64,000 nucleotides of DNA from positions 186,001-250,000 of the forward strand of contig NZ_AQUI01000002.1 of the NCBI RefSeq assembly GCF_000371785.1, written 5' to 3'. The translations under genes were made by a program, and so were the position numbers. The stretch is from Actinopolyspora halophila DSM 43834 (GTDB taxonomy: Bacteria; Actinomycetota; Actinomycetes; Mycobacteriales; Pseudonocardiaceae). Shown one piece after another: positions 45,264-53,829 of this stretch (position 1 is the stretch's first letter; the number at the start of each line of letters is the position of its first letter). The notes under the pieces are model-generated. The model made no database searches and was not told where the DNA came from. It saw nothing but the letters and a program-made list of their open reading frames with translations.

Positions 45264-47063
45264 ATGGTCACCACACGCCCGGAACTGGCAGGCACGCACG
45301 GCATGGTCGCCTCGACCCACTGGCTCGCCTCCTCGGCGGGCATGGCGGTCCTGGAGGAAGGGGGCAACGCCTTCGACGCGGCCGCGGCGGCCGGTTTCGT
45401 CCTGCAGGTGGTCGAACCCCACCTGAACGGCCCGGCGGGGGAGCTGCCCGCCCTGTTCGCGGCGGCGGGACAGCGTCCCCGCGCCCTGTCCGGACAGGGC
45501 CCCGCCCCCGAGGGGGCCACCATCGAGCGGTTCGCCGGTGAGCTCGGACTGGACCTGGTGCCCGGCACCGGACTGCTGCCTGCCACGGTCCCGGGGGCCT
45601 GGGACGGCTGGTTGCTGTTGCTGCGGGACCACGGGACCATGGAGCTCGGCAGGGTGCTGCGCTTCGCCATCGGCTACGCCGCGGACGGTTTCCCCGTGGC
45701 GGAGCGGTTGGCCGGCACCATAGCCACCGTCGAAGAGCTGTTCACCACGCACTGGCCGTCCTCCGCCCGGCTGTGGATGCCTTCGGGCCGAGTGCCGCGC
45801 ACCGGATCGGTGCTGCGCAACCCCGGGCTGGCCCGCACCTGGCAGCGGCTGGTCGCGGAGGGCGAACGCGCCGGAGGGGACCGCGAGGCGCGCATCGACG
45901 CGGCCCGCCGGGCCTGGTCGCAGGGGTTCGTGGCCGAGGCGGTGGACCGTTTCGCGCGCACACCCGTTCGCGACAGCACGGGAGGCGAGCACGCCGGGGT
46001 GCTGACCGGCGAGGACATGGCCCGTTTCAGCGCGCACTACGAGGAGCCGGTATCGGTGGAGCTGCCGGGCGGCTGGAGCCTGTCGAAGTTCGGTTCCTGG
46101 TGCCAGGGACCGGTGCTGCTGCAGCAGTTGCGGATGCTCGAGGGGGTGCCCGTCGAGCACCGGGAGGGTGTGGCCGAGCCGGACACCGTGCACAACGCCG
46201 TGGAGGCGGCGAAGCTGGCCTTCGCCGACCGTGAGGCCCACTACGGTGACTCCGCGCGTGGGGGAGTGCTGCCGGAACTGCTGTCGGACGAGTACTCGGC
46301 CGCCCGGCGCGCGCTGATCGGCGAGACCGCCTCCGAACTGCTGCGCCCTGGGCGGCCGGGCGGGTTCGAGCCCCGGCTGCCGGACTACGTGGCCCACGGC
46401 AGAGGCGCCGGGCTGTCCCCCGATCCGAGCGGGGTCGGTCTGGGTGAGCCCACTGTCTCGCGCACCGGGGAGAGTCGCGGGGACACCGTGCACGTGGACG
46501 TGGTGGACCGCTGGGGGAACATGATCTCGGCGACCCCCTCGGGCGGTTGGTTGCAGTCCTGCCCGACGATCGAGGAACTGGGCTTCTGCCTCGGCAGCAG
46601 GGGGCAGATGTTCTGGCTGGAGGAGGGGTTGCCCAACTCGCTGGCCCCGGGCAAGCGACCGCGGAGCACGCTGAGCCCCTCGCTGGCCTCGCGCGGGGGA
46701 GAACCGGTGCTGGCCTTCGGGACTCCGGGCGGGGATCAGCAGGACCAGTGGCAGCTGTGCTTCTGGCTGGCCCACGTGCACGGCGGTCTCGATCTCCAGG
46801 CGGCCATCGACGCTCCCGCCTGGCACACCACGGCTTTTCCAGCCTCCTTCTACCCGCGTGGTTGGCAGCCGCGCCGGGTGATGGCCGAGTCGCGGCTCGG
46901 CACCGAGCGGTTGGACGAGCTGCGCCGGCGCGGGCACGAGGTGGTCGACGCCGGGGAGTGGGCGCTGGGCAGGCTGTCCGCCGTGGCGCGGGACCCCGAG
47001 ACCGGGTTGCTGCACGGCGCGGCCAACGCCAGGGGGGCGCAGGGTTACGCGGTGGGGCGCTAG
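45264..47063 (+). CDS. Gamma-glutamyltransferase-like Ntn hydrolase
   Basis: A 599-aa member of the GGT family, which is made as a precursor and cut at a Thr. The nucleophile is Thr408 in RGDTVHVDVVDRWGNM, with the SATPSGG substrate loop after it. GNAFDAAAAAGFVLQVVEPH marks the N-terminal domain. There is no signal peptide, so it should be cytoplasmic (as in YwrD-type GGTs), and substrates may be gamma-glutamyl compounds other than glutathione. No clear ribosome site precedes the ATG; a leaderless mRNA is possible (TTAATTACGCTAACGTG upstream). Confidence 0.88.
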   Translation: MVTTRPELAGTHGMVASTHWLASSAGMAVLEEGGNAFDAAAAAGFVLQVVEPHLNGPAGELPALFAAAGQRPRALSGQGPAPEGATIERFAGELGLDLVPGTGLLPATVPGAWDGWLLLLRDHGTMELGRVLRFAIGYAADGFPVAERLAGTIATVEELFTTHWPSSARLWMPSGRVPRTGSVLRNPGLARTWQRLVAEGERAGGDREARIDAARRAWSQGFVAEAVDRFARTPVRDSTGGEHAGVLTGEDMARFSAHYEEPVSVELPGGWSLSKFGSWCQGPVLLQQLRMLEGVPVEHREGVAEPDTVHNAVEAAKLAFADREAHYGDSARGGVLPELLSDEYSAARRALIGETASELLRPGRPGGFEPRLPDYVAHGRGAGLSPDPSGVGLGEPTVSRTGESRGDTVHVDVVDRWGNMISATPSGGWLQSCPTIEELGFCLGSRGQMFWLEEGLPNSLAPGKRPRSTLSPSLASRGGEPVLAFGTPGGDQQDQWQLCFWLAHVHGGLDLQAAIDAPAWHTTAFPASFYPRGWQPRRVMAESRLGTERLDELRRRGHEVVDAGEWALGRLSAVARDPETGLLHGAANARGAQGYAVGR

Positions 47064-47081
47064 CCCTGAAGAGTGCACGGA

Positions 47082-47190
47082 CTGGCTTGCTCGGGTGTTT
47101 CCGTGGGGCCTCAGCCGGGGTCTCGCTGCTCCGATCCCCGACATCGGGTAGCGGCTACACAACGTCTGCGCCGCGGGCGCCGAAGCACCA
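47082..47190 (-). repeat. Intergenic palindromic repeat, type A copy 4
   Basis: On the minus strand, CAGACGTTGTGTAG-CCG-CTACCCGATGTCGGGG is the core (47137-47167), with the right arm gcagcgagaccccggctgag. The left end is shortened. It lies 20 bases after the GGT stop. Confidence 0.75.
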
Positions 47191-47488
47191 CACCAGCCAG
47201 CACTACGACGGGAAAGCGTCAGTGATCCGTCGCAGGCAGCGGCGCGGTCGTGGAAGTGCCCGCGAATTCGCGGGCCCGCTCCGCGGCGGAGAAATCGTTC
47301 GACGGCTCGAGCGGTGCGGCAGTACGGTTGCCGCGAAATTCCTCCGAGCCCTCCCGATCCGGTGTGGGATCGGCATTACCCCTGCGCAGGAGTGTGTTCT
47401 ACGGGCTGGGGAGCGTTTTCGCCGTTCTCGTTGCGGGAATCCGCTTCGTCCGTGGGATTTTTCGGACAGCGTTTTCGAGGAGTCAGTC
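47191..47488. other. Gene-free region upstream of rtcB
   Basis: About 300 bases with no coding frame of normal composition on either strand. It is expected to carry the rtcB promoter. No sigma54-type (-24/-12) site of the kind used by RtcR was seen. Confidence 0.3.
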
Positions 47489-48685
47489 GTGGCACATTAT
47501 CCGGTCGTCCTGTCCGGCGCGGAGGCCTCCACGCTCATGTGGGCCCCCGAGGACGAGATCGAAGCGGCCGCGCTGGAGCAGCTGCGCAACATCTCCGCGC
47601 TGCCCTGGGTGTACGGGGTGCGGGTCATGCCCGATGTTCACCTGGGCAAGGGCGCCACGGTCGGTTCCGTCATCGCCATGCCCCACGCGGTCTCGCCCGC
47701 CGCGGTCGGGGTGGACATCGGCTGCGGCATGACCGGGGTGCGGACCACGCTGCGTTCCGCGGATCTTCCCGGTGACCTGCGCGGAATCCGCAGCCGCATC
47801 GAGCGGGCCGTTCCGGTCGGGTTCAACGCGCACGAGGAGCCCGTGGACCCGGCCCGCGTGGAAGTGCCCACCGAGAGGTGGCGGCAGCTCTGGGCGGACT
47901 TCGACGAGCTCTACGCCGGGGTGCACGGCCGCAGGAACAAGGCCGGGTGCCAGCTCGGCACGCTCGGCGGTGGCAACCACTTCATCGAGCTCTGCCTGGA
48001 CGACGAGGACGCCGTCTGGATCATGCTGCACAGCGGATCGCGCAACATCGGCAAGGAACTGGCCGAGCGGCACATGGCCAGGGCGCAGGAGCTCCCGCAC
48101 AACCGCGACCTGCCCGACCGCGACCTGGGCGTGTTCATCTCCGGGACTCCCCAGATGACCGCCTACCAGCACGATCTCTTCTGGGCGCAGGAGTACGCGA
48201 GATTGAACCGCTGGATCATGCTGGGGCTGGTGAAGAACACGCTGCGCGATTCCTTCCGGGGCAGGAAGATCGGTTTCGAGGATCCGATCTCCTGCCACCA
48301 CAACTACGTCTCCGAGGAGACGATCGACGGTCGGTCGATGCTGGTCACCCGGAAGGGCGCCATCCGCGCGGGCAGCGGGGACCCGGGGCTCATACCGGGG
48401 TCCATGGGGACCGGTTCCTACGTGGTGCGCGGGCTCGGTTCGGAGGAGTCCTTCTTCTCGGCCGCTCACGGGGCGGGCCGCAGGATGAGCAGGAACAGGG
48501 CCAGGAAGACCTTCGGTTCGCAGGACCTGCGCGCCCAGACCTCGGGTGTCGAGTGCCGCAAGGACACCGGGGTGCTCGACGAGATACCGGGTGCGTACAA
48601 GGACATCGACACGGTCATCGAGGCGCAGTCCGCGCTCGTGGAGGTGCGGGGCAGGCTGCGTCAGATCGTCTGCGTCAAGGGCTGA
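47489..48685 (+). CDS. rtcB: RNA ligase RtcB
   Basis: A 398-aa GTP- and Mn2+-dependent ligase joining 2',3'-cyclic phosphate (or 3'-phosphate) to 5'-OH RNA ends, for RNA repair. Motifs: DVHLGKGATVGSVIAM, GVDIGCGM (metal Cys), GGGNHFIEL (metal His), LHSGSRN, and the GMP-attached His in FFSAAHGAGRRMSR. GTG 47489 is chosen because GAGGAG lies seven bases upstream. No rtcA, rtcR or Archease gene is nearby; the gene stands alone between two intergenic repeats. Confidence 0.95.
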   Translation: MAHYPVVLSGAEASTLMWAPEDEIEAAALEQLRNISALPWVYGVRVMPDVHLGKGATVGSVIAMPHAVSPAAVGVDIGCGMTGVRTTLRSADLPGDLRGIRSRIERAVPVGFNAHEEPVDPARVEVPTERWRQLWADFDELYAGVHGRRNKAGCQLGTLGGGNHFIELCLDDEDAVWIMLHSGSRNIGKELAERHMARAQELPHNRDLPDRDLGVFISGTPQMTAYQHDLFWAQEYARLNRWIMLGLVKNTLRDSFRGRKIGFEDPISCHHNYVSEETIDGRSMLVTRKGAIRAGSGDPGLIPGSMGTGSYVVRGLGSEESFFSAAHGAGRRMSRNRARKTFGSQDLRAQTSGVECRKDTGVLDEIPGAYKDIDTVIEAQSALVEVRGRLRQIVCVKG

Positions 48686-48701
48686 GTCAGGACAGAGGTT
48701 G

Positions 48702-48885
48702 CGCGGCTCACTTTGCTCGGGTGGTGCCGTGGCGGAACCTCTCGCGGGCTCTCGCTGCGGCCAGGCCCGACATCGGGTAGCGGTTCTACACAACGTCGGA
48801 CCTTCCTCACGAGAGCACCACGAGAGAACCCGCAGCGGTGCCGAGGGCTTAGGGGGTAAGAAGCGGCTCCGTCGCTTTCTCGACG
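48702..48885 (-). repeat. Intergenic palindromic repeat, type A copy 5
   Basis: The minus strand reads gggttctctcgtggtgctct, cgtgaggaaggtCCGAC(48795-48799)-GTTGT-GTAG-AACCG-CTAC-CCGAT-GTCGG(48767-48771), then gcagcgagagcccgcgagag. Both arms are of the CTCTCG class, so they pair with each other. It lies 17 bases after the rtcB stop. Confidence 0.82.
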
Positions 48886-49065
48886 AACCGACCCGACCGA
48901 GCGGGTACTCGTCACGAGCCGTGAAGCTCTATAGGCAAAATTGAGCTCCCCTCGCGGGGGAGGCTTACCTCGGTTTGGGCAGAATTGACAGTGCCGTGCC
49001 CGTGGGGGCGTCGGTGCGGGGGAGAATCGTGGTGGGCCGGTGCTCGGCGAGTCGAAGGGGGCAAC

Positions 49066-52000
49066 ATGGCTGAGGAAAGTGCTCGGGCGACACGACACCC
49101 GAGACGGCTGATCGAGTGGACCGGTGAACGGTGTGTCCCGTGGGCCGACGACGCGCAGGTCGTCTACGAGCACTACCACCGCTACGCGATCGCCGCGCGG
49201 TTGGCCCGGGACAAGCGGGTGCTCGACCTGGCCTGCGGTGAGGGGTTCGGTGCGGCCCTGCTGGCCGAGCAGGCCTCCGAAGTGGTCGGTGTCGACATCG
49301 ACGAGGAGACCGCGCGGCACGCGACGCTCAACTACGAGTCCGCGAACCTCTCCTTCCGGACCGGGTCCATGACCGACGCGGAACTGCTGGCCGAGGCCAA
49401 GCCGTTCGACCTGATCGTGTGCTTCGAGGCGATCGAACACGTCTCCGACCACGACGCGGTGCTGCGGCTGATGCGCGCGCGCTTGGCGCAGGGCGGGATC
49501 GTGCTGGTCAGCACGCCGGACACCTCCGTCTACCACGAGGAGCACGGCAACGAGAACCCCTTCCACGTCAGGGAGCTGGCGGCCCCGCAGTTCGAGGAGC
49601 TGCTCGAGGACTCCTTCCGGCACTCCGCGGTGCTCAAGCAGAACGTCGCCGTCGGTTCGCTGGTGACCCCCTCCGATCCGGGGGATCCGGACATAGCGGC
49701 CGACGGGGTCCGGCTGCAGACGCTGCGGCAGCTGGAATCGGGTGCCTGGCAGGTGCGGCAGGGGGTGGACCACACTTACCTGCTCGGGATCGCCTCGGAC
49801 CGGCAGCTTCCCCAGCTGCCCGCGGCGGCCGTGCTGCTCGACGCCGACCTCGGACTGGCCCGTGATCGGGACACCGGTATCGACGAGGTGGTCGAGCAGC
49901 GCGACGCGGCGGTGGCCGATGTGGCCAGGCTGAACGAGCTGTGCCGCGGCAATCGCGCGGAGGCGGCCGAGCTCAAGAACAAGATCACCGAGCTGGAGTC
50001 GAGCCGCGTTTCCGCGGAGAGCAGGGCCGACGAGGCGGAGCGGGAACGCGACCGGCTGCTCGGCGAGCTGCACGAGGCCGAGCTGGAGCGGCAGCGGGAG
50101 TCGGCCAGGATCGAGTGGCTGCGGGAAACCGTGACCTCCCTCGAGTCCGAACTGGACTCGGTGCGTCGGCGGGCCGCCGAGCTGGAGGAGCAGAACTCGG
50201 CCCTGGTGCAGCGCGCGGTCACCAGGTACCGGCGCGCGGTCGAGCGGGTGGCCCCGCGCGGCACCGCACGCCGGGACGTCTACGAACTCGCCATGGGCAG
50301 GGGGACCTCGGCCGCGCGGCAGGAGGAGCCCGGCGACCCGGTCGCGGTTCCGCACAGCGACGAGCCGGTCGTCAGCGTCGTGATCCCGGTGCACGGCAAG
50401 TGGAACTACACCAGGAGGTGCCTGCTCAGCATCGCCGGTCACCGGGCCTGCGTCCCGTTCGAGGTGATCGTCGTGGACGACGCCTCCCCGGACGACAGCG
50501 CCGAGCACCTCGCGCGGTGCCCCGGTGTCCGCCTGGTGCGCGCCGAGCGCAACCTCGGTTTCGTGGGGGCCTGCAACCTGGGGGCCGAGCACGCCGGGGG
50601 GAGGCACCTGCTCTTCCTCAACAACGACACCGAGGTTACGGGGTCGTGGTTGGACGAACTGCTGGACACGCTCGAGTCCGACGAGGGGATCGGTCTGGTG
50701 GGGGCCAAGCTGCTCTACCCGGACGGGCGGCTGCAGGAGTGCGGCAGCATCGTCTGGTCGGACGGCAGCGGCTGGAACCTCGGACGGCTGGGTGATCCCG
50801 CCGCCGCCGAGCACAACGTGACGCGCGATGTGGACTACTGCTCGGGGGCGGCGATTCTCGTACGGGGTGGGCTGTTCGAGTCGCTGGGCGGTTTCGACAC
50901 GCGGTACTGCCCCGCCTACTACGAGGACACCGACCTCGCGTTCGCCGTGCGGGAGGCGGGCTACCGCACGCTCGTGCAGCCCAGGGCCGAGGTGGTGCAC
51001 CACGAGGGGGTGTCCAACGGTACGGACGTGGGCTCCGGGCTGAAGAGGTACCAGGAGCTGAACCGGCAGGTCTTCGTGGAGAAGTGGTCGGAGACGCTGC
51101 ACTCCCGGCACCTGCCCGAGTCGAGCACCCGAAACCTGTGGTTGGCGCGCCAGCGGGGGACTTACGGGCATTTCGGTCCGCTGGTGCTGGTCAAGGACCA
51201 CCAGGTCCCCCGGCCGAACTACGACTCCGGCTCGATGCGGATGTGGCGGCTGCTGGAACAGCTCGTCTTCATCGGGGCGCGGGTGGTGTTCTTCCCGAAC
51301 AACCACGCGGCGCTGGAGCCCTACACCACCGACCTGCAGCGCCTGGGCATCACGGTGCTGGCCGACGAGCGGTTGCAGCAGGCCTTTCTCGACGAGGCCG
51401 GTTCGGAGATCACCCTGGCTTTGCTCTCCCGGCCGCAGGTGGCCTGGAGCGTGCTGGAGCAGCTTCGGCTGAACGCCGCCCAGGCAGTGATCGCCTACGA
51501 CACCGTGGACATGCACTTTCTGCGCTTGCAGCGGCAGGCGGAACTGGCCGAGTCCGAAGCGGAGCACGAGCGGGGCGGCGCGCTGCGGCAGAAGGCCTTC
51601 GCCTCGCGACAGATGGAACTCGGCCTGGTGCGCAGCTGTGATGTCACCTTCGTCGTCTCGGAGGCGGAGCAGCGGCTGTTGAGCGAGACGGTCGAGGACG
51701 CCGACGTTCGTGTGCTGTCCAATGTGCACGACGTTCGCGGGAGCGTCGAAGGACCGGAATCCAGGCGTGACGTGCTGTTCGTCGGCGGCTTCGACCACCC
51801 GCCGAACATCGACGCCGCCCGCTGGGCGGCCGAGGAGATCATGCCGCTGGTCCGCGAGCGCTGCCCCGGGGCCCGGCTGCACATCGTCGGGAGCAATCCG
51901 ACCGAGGAGATCACCCGGCTGCGGGGAAGCGGGGTGGAGGTCCACGGTTGGGTCGACGACCTGTCCGCCGTCTACGACGCGGCCAGGGTGAGTCTCGCCC

Positions 52001-52281
52001 CGCTGCGGTTCGGGGCCGGCGTCAAGGGCAAGGTCGGCGAGAGTCTCGCGGTGGGAGTGCCCGTGGTCGCCACGGAACTGGCCATGGAGGGCATCCGGCT
52101 GGAACCGACGCGGGACGTGCTGGTGGCCGACGACGCGCCCGGCCTGGCCGAGGAGGTCGTGCGGTTGCTCACCGACGACGCGGAATGGCGCCGGTTGTCC
52201 GAGGCGGGACGTTCCGGGGTGCGGGCCCAGTTCGGCCCCGAGGTCGCCCTCGCGGAGCTGAAACGCCTGGTGAAGGGCTGA
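49066..52281 (+). CDS. Methyltransferase-GT2-GT4 trifunctional surface-polysaccharide protein
   Basis: A 1071-aa protein with three enzyme parts. Residues 1-240 are a SAM methyltransferase (VLDLACGEGFG at 52-62, then VVGVDIDEETA). Residues 275-395 are a coiled coil. Residues 430-690 are a GT-A glycosyltransferase family 2 domain (VSVVIPVHGKWNYTRRCL, VVDDASPDDS, LNNDTEVTG, YYEDTDLAF). Residues 730-1071 resemble a GT-B family 4 transferase (VLFVGGFDHPPNIDAA, GAGVKGKVGESLAVGVPVV). The likely role is building and methyl-capping a surface glycan. ATG 49066 follows GAAGGGGG. Confidence 0.88.
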   Translation: MAEESARATRHPRRLIEWTGERCVPWADDAQVVYEHYHRYAIAARLARDKRVLDLACGEGFGAALLAEQASEVVGVDIDEETARHATLNYESANLSFRTGSMTDAELLAEAKPFDLIVCFEAIEHVSDHDAVLRLMRARLAQGGIVLVSTPDTSVYHEEHGNENPFHVRELAAPQFEELLEDSFRHSAVLKQNVAVGSLVTPSDPGDPDIAADGVRLQTLRQLESGAWQVRQGVDHTYLLGIASDRQLPQLPAAAVLLDADLGLARDRDTGIDEVVEQRDAAVADVARLNELCRGNRAEAAELKNKITELESSRVSAESRADEAERERDRLLGELHEAELERQRESARIEWLRETVTSLESELDSVRRRAAELEEQNSALVQRAVTRYRRAVERVAPRGTARRDVYELAMGRGTSAARQEEPGDPVAVPHSDEPVVSVVIPVHGKWNYTRRCLLSIAGHRACVPFEVIVVDDASPDDSAEHLARCPGVRLVRAERNLGFVGACNLGAEHAGGRHLLFLNNDTEVTGSWLDELLDTLESDEGIGLVGAKLLYPDGRLQECGSIVWSDGSGWNLGRLGDPAAAEHNVTRDVDYCSGAAILVRGGLFESLGGFDTRYCPAYYEDTDLAFAVREAGYRTLVQPRAEVVHHEGVSNGTDVGSGLKRYQELNRQVFVEKWSETLHSRHLPESSTRNLWLARQRGTYGHFGPLVLVKDHQVPRPNYDSGSMRMWRLLEQLVFIGARVVFFPNNHAALEPYTTDLQRLGITVLADERLQQAFLDEAGSEITLALLSRPQVAWSVLEQLRLNAAQAVIAYDTVDMHFLRLQRQAELAESEAEHERGGALRQKAFASRQMELGLVRSCDVTFVVSEAEQRLLSETVEDADVRVLSNVHDVRGSVEGPESRRDVLFVGGFDHPPNIDAARWAAEEIMPLVRERCPGARLHIVGSNPTEEITRLRGSGVEVHGWVDDLSAVYDAARVSLAPLRFGAGVKGKVGESLAVGVPVVATELAMEGIRLEPTRDVLVADDAPGLAEEVVRLLTDDAEWRRLSEAGRSGVRAQFGPEVALAELKRLVKG

Positions 52282-52353
52282 CTCCACGGAGCGGCTCGGA
52301 GACCGTCCCGCCCCGGACCGGTGGCGGGACGGTCCACCGCTGGATCTTCCGGC

Positions 52354-53631
52354 TCACTCGCGCACTGTCGGCGGCGTCTTGGCCAGCTGCTTGCTCAACA
52401 GGTCCTCGAACAGCGAACGCGCCTCGCTGGCCGGTTTGTCCCCGGCCCTGACCTCGACCACGACCATCCAGTCGTGGGTGGTGTAGGCGGCGCGCAGGAT
52501 GTCGCCCGAGGAGTGGACGGGAACGCCCTGGTAGGACAGGTCGTCGAGGACGGTGAGGGTCTCCTGCTGGTCCCGGTACTTCCGGGTGAGTTCCTCGGCC
52601 GTGGACTCGTCCGGCATCCGCACCGCGATCAGGCTCGTGCCGATCGGGCTCTGCGTCCCGTTGAACCAGCCGTCGGAGACGCCGTTGTCCAGCGCGAACT
52701 TGAGTACCGGTGGGAACAGCACCCCGGACTTCGCGCCTTCCAGGGCGGCCGGTTTCAGGGGCTCTTTGTTGAACGGGTGCTTCTTGCCCTCCGGCGGCGG
52801 GACGAGCACGTTGTCGGCGTTCTGCGGAGCTGGTTTGGCCTCGGGGGGCTCCGGAAGCGGCGGTTCGGTCGAGGTCGGGGTCTGCGTGCTCGTCGACGTC
52901 TCCGGGCCCGCGGCCCTTTGCTGCGATCCGTCCTCTCCGGACAGGAAGGAGAACACGCCTGCCACGATCACGCCGACCAGCAGCACACCGCCGACCGCGA
53001 AGCCCGCGATCTTTCCCTTGCCCGATTTGCCCGCTGTTTCGAAGACCTCGGGGCCCTGCCGCATCCAGCTGGTGTCCCCGTGCTCCGGAGGCAGGTCCGA
53101 GTTGCCCCACGGGGTGCCCGGAGCGTCCGCGGTGGGCCACTGCTGTGCCCAGGCCGCCTGCTCACCGCCGGGCTGTTGCGGGAACTGGCCGGAGTTCGGC
53201 CATCCCCCCGGAGGGACGCCGGGCTGCTGGCCCTGCTGGGGGAATCCCGGCTGCTGGGGCGCCCCGGTCGGAGGGTGGTTGACGTTGACGACCCGGGTGC
53301 TGTCCCCACTGCTCTGCCGCGGAGGTTGTTGAACACCCTGAGGTCCGGAATGTCCCTGGTCACCGTACTGTTGCCAGCTGAAGGCCGGGGGGAACGGATT
53401 CTGCTGCTGTTGCTGTCCGAAACCACCCGACTGCGGGTCGGCCGCGCCGTGCTGCTGCGGCCACGCGGGTTGTTGAGCCGGGAATCCCCCGGAAGGGGAG
53501 CCCGACTGCTCTGCTTGTTCCGCGTGGGCGCGGCCGAGCACGGAGTCGCGCCGTTGTCGGTACTCGTCGGCGGATATGCGTCCGGCCGCGAGTTCCGCGT
53601 CCAGTTGTTGCAGCTCGTCTTCCCAGGTCAC
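52354..53631 (-). CDS. SHOCT-like protein with Pro/Gln-rich linker and one membrane helix
   Basis: A 425-aa protein. Residues 1-32 are a SHOCT-like short helix pair (EDELQQLDAELAAGRISADEYRQRRD). About 200 Gln/Pro/Gly-rich residues follow. A membrane helix (about 205-225: KIAGFAVGGVLLVGVIVAGVFSF) precedes a Thr/Pro linker and an extracellular domain of about 150 residues ending SKQLAKTPPTVRE. Similar architectures occur in actinomycete cell-surface proteins of unknown function. GTG 53631 starts VTWEDE, after AAAGGG. Divergent from the acyltransferase. Confidence 0.75.
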   Translation of the reverse strand: MTWEDELQQLDAELAAGRISADEYRQRRDSVLGRAHAEQAEQSGSPSGGFPAQQPAWPQQHGAADPQSGGFGQQQQQNPFPPAFSWQQYGDQGHSGPQGVQQPPRQSSGDSTRVVNVNHPPTGAPQQPGFPQQGQQPGVPPGGWPNSGQFPQQPGGEQAAWAQQWPTADAPGTPWGNSDLPPEHGDTSWMRQGPEVFETAGKSGKGKIAGFAVGGVLLVGVIVAGVFSFLSGEDGSQQRAAGPETSTSTQTPTSTEPPLPEPPEAKPAPQNADNVLVPPPEGKKHPFNKEPLKPAALEGAKSGVLFPPVLKFALDNGVSDGWFNGTQSPIGTSLIAVRMPDESTAEELTRKYRDQQETLTVLDDLSYQGVPVHSSGDILRAAYTTHDWMVVVEVRAGDKPASEARSLFEDLLSKQLAKTPPTVRE

Positions 53632-53829
53632 CGCTTGAGCCCTTTCCGGATTCCCGGCCGCACCCCGATGCGGCCACCCCTCATTTTCGCATTTTCCCCC
53701 GCTGTGCGGGCCCACTGTCCGAATAACGATCGTCGAACTGTGGGGAGCGGCCCCACCCACTCCGCGATCGGAGTTAGGCTACGTCGCGCTGTTGTCGACT
53801 GGTCGAGTTGTCGGATGAGGTCACAGGGG

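Noticed and set aside
48661-52287. A 1208-codon open frame on the minus strand opposite the glycosyltransferase gene
   Set aside because: It exists because the plus-strand gene has strong GC bias at third positions. Its composition (Arg/Gly/His/Val-rich) has no domain, and the plus-strand product has three clear enzyme domains.
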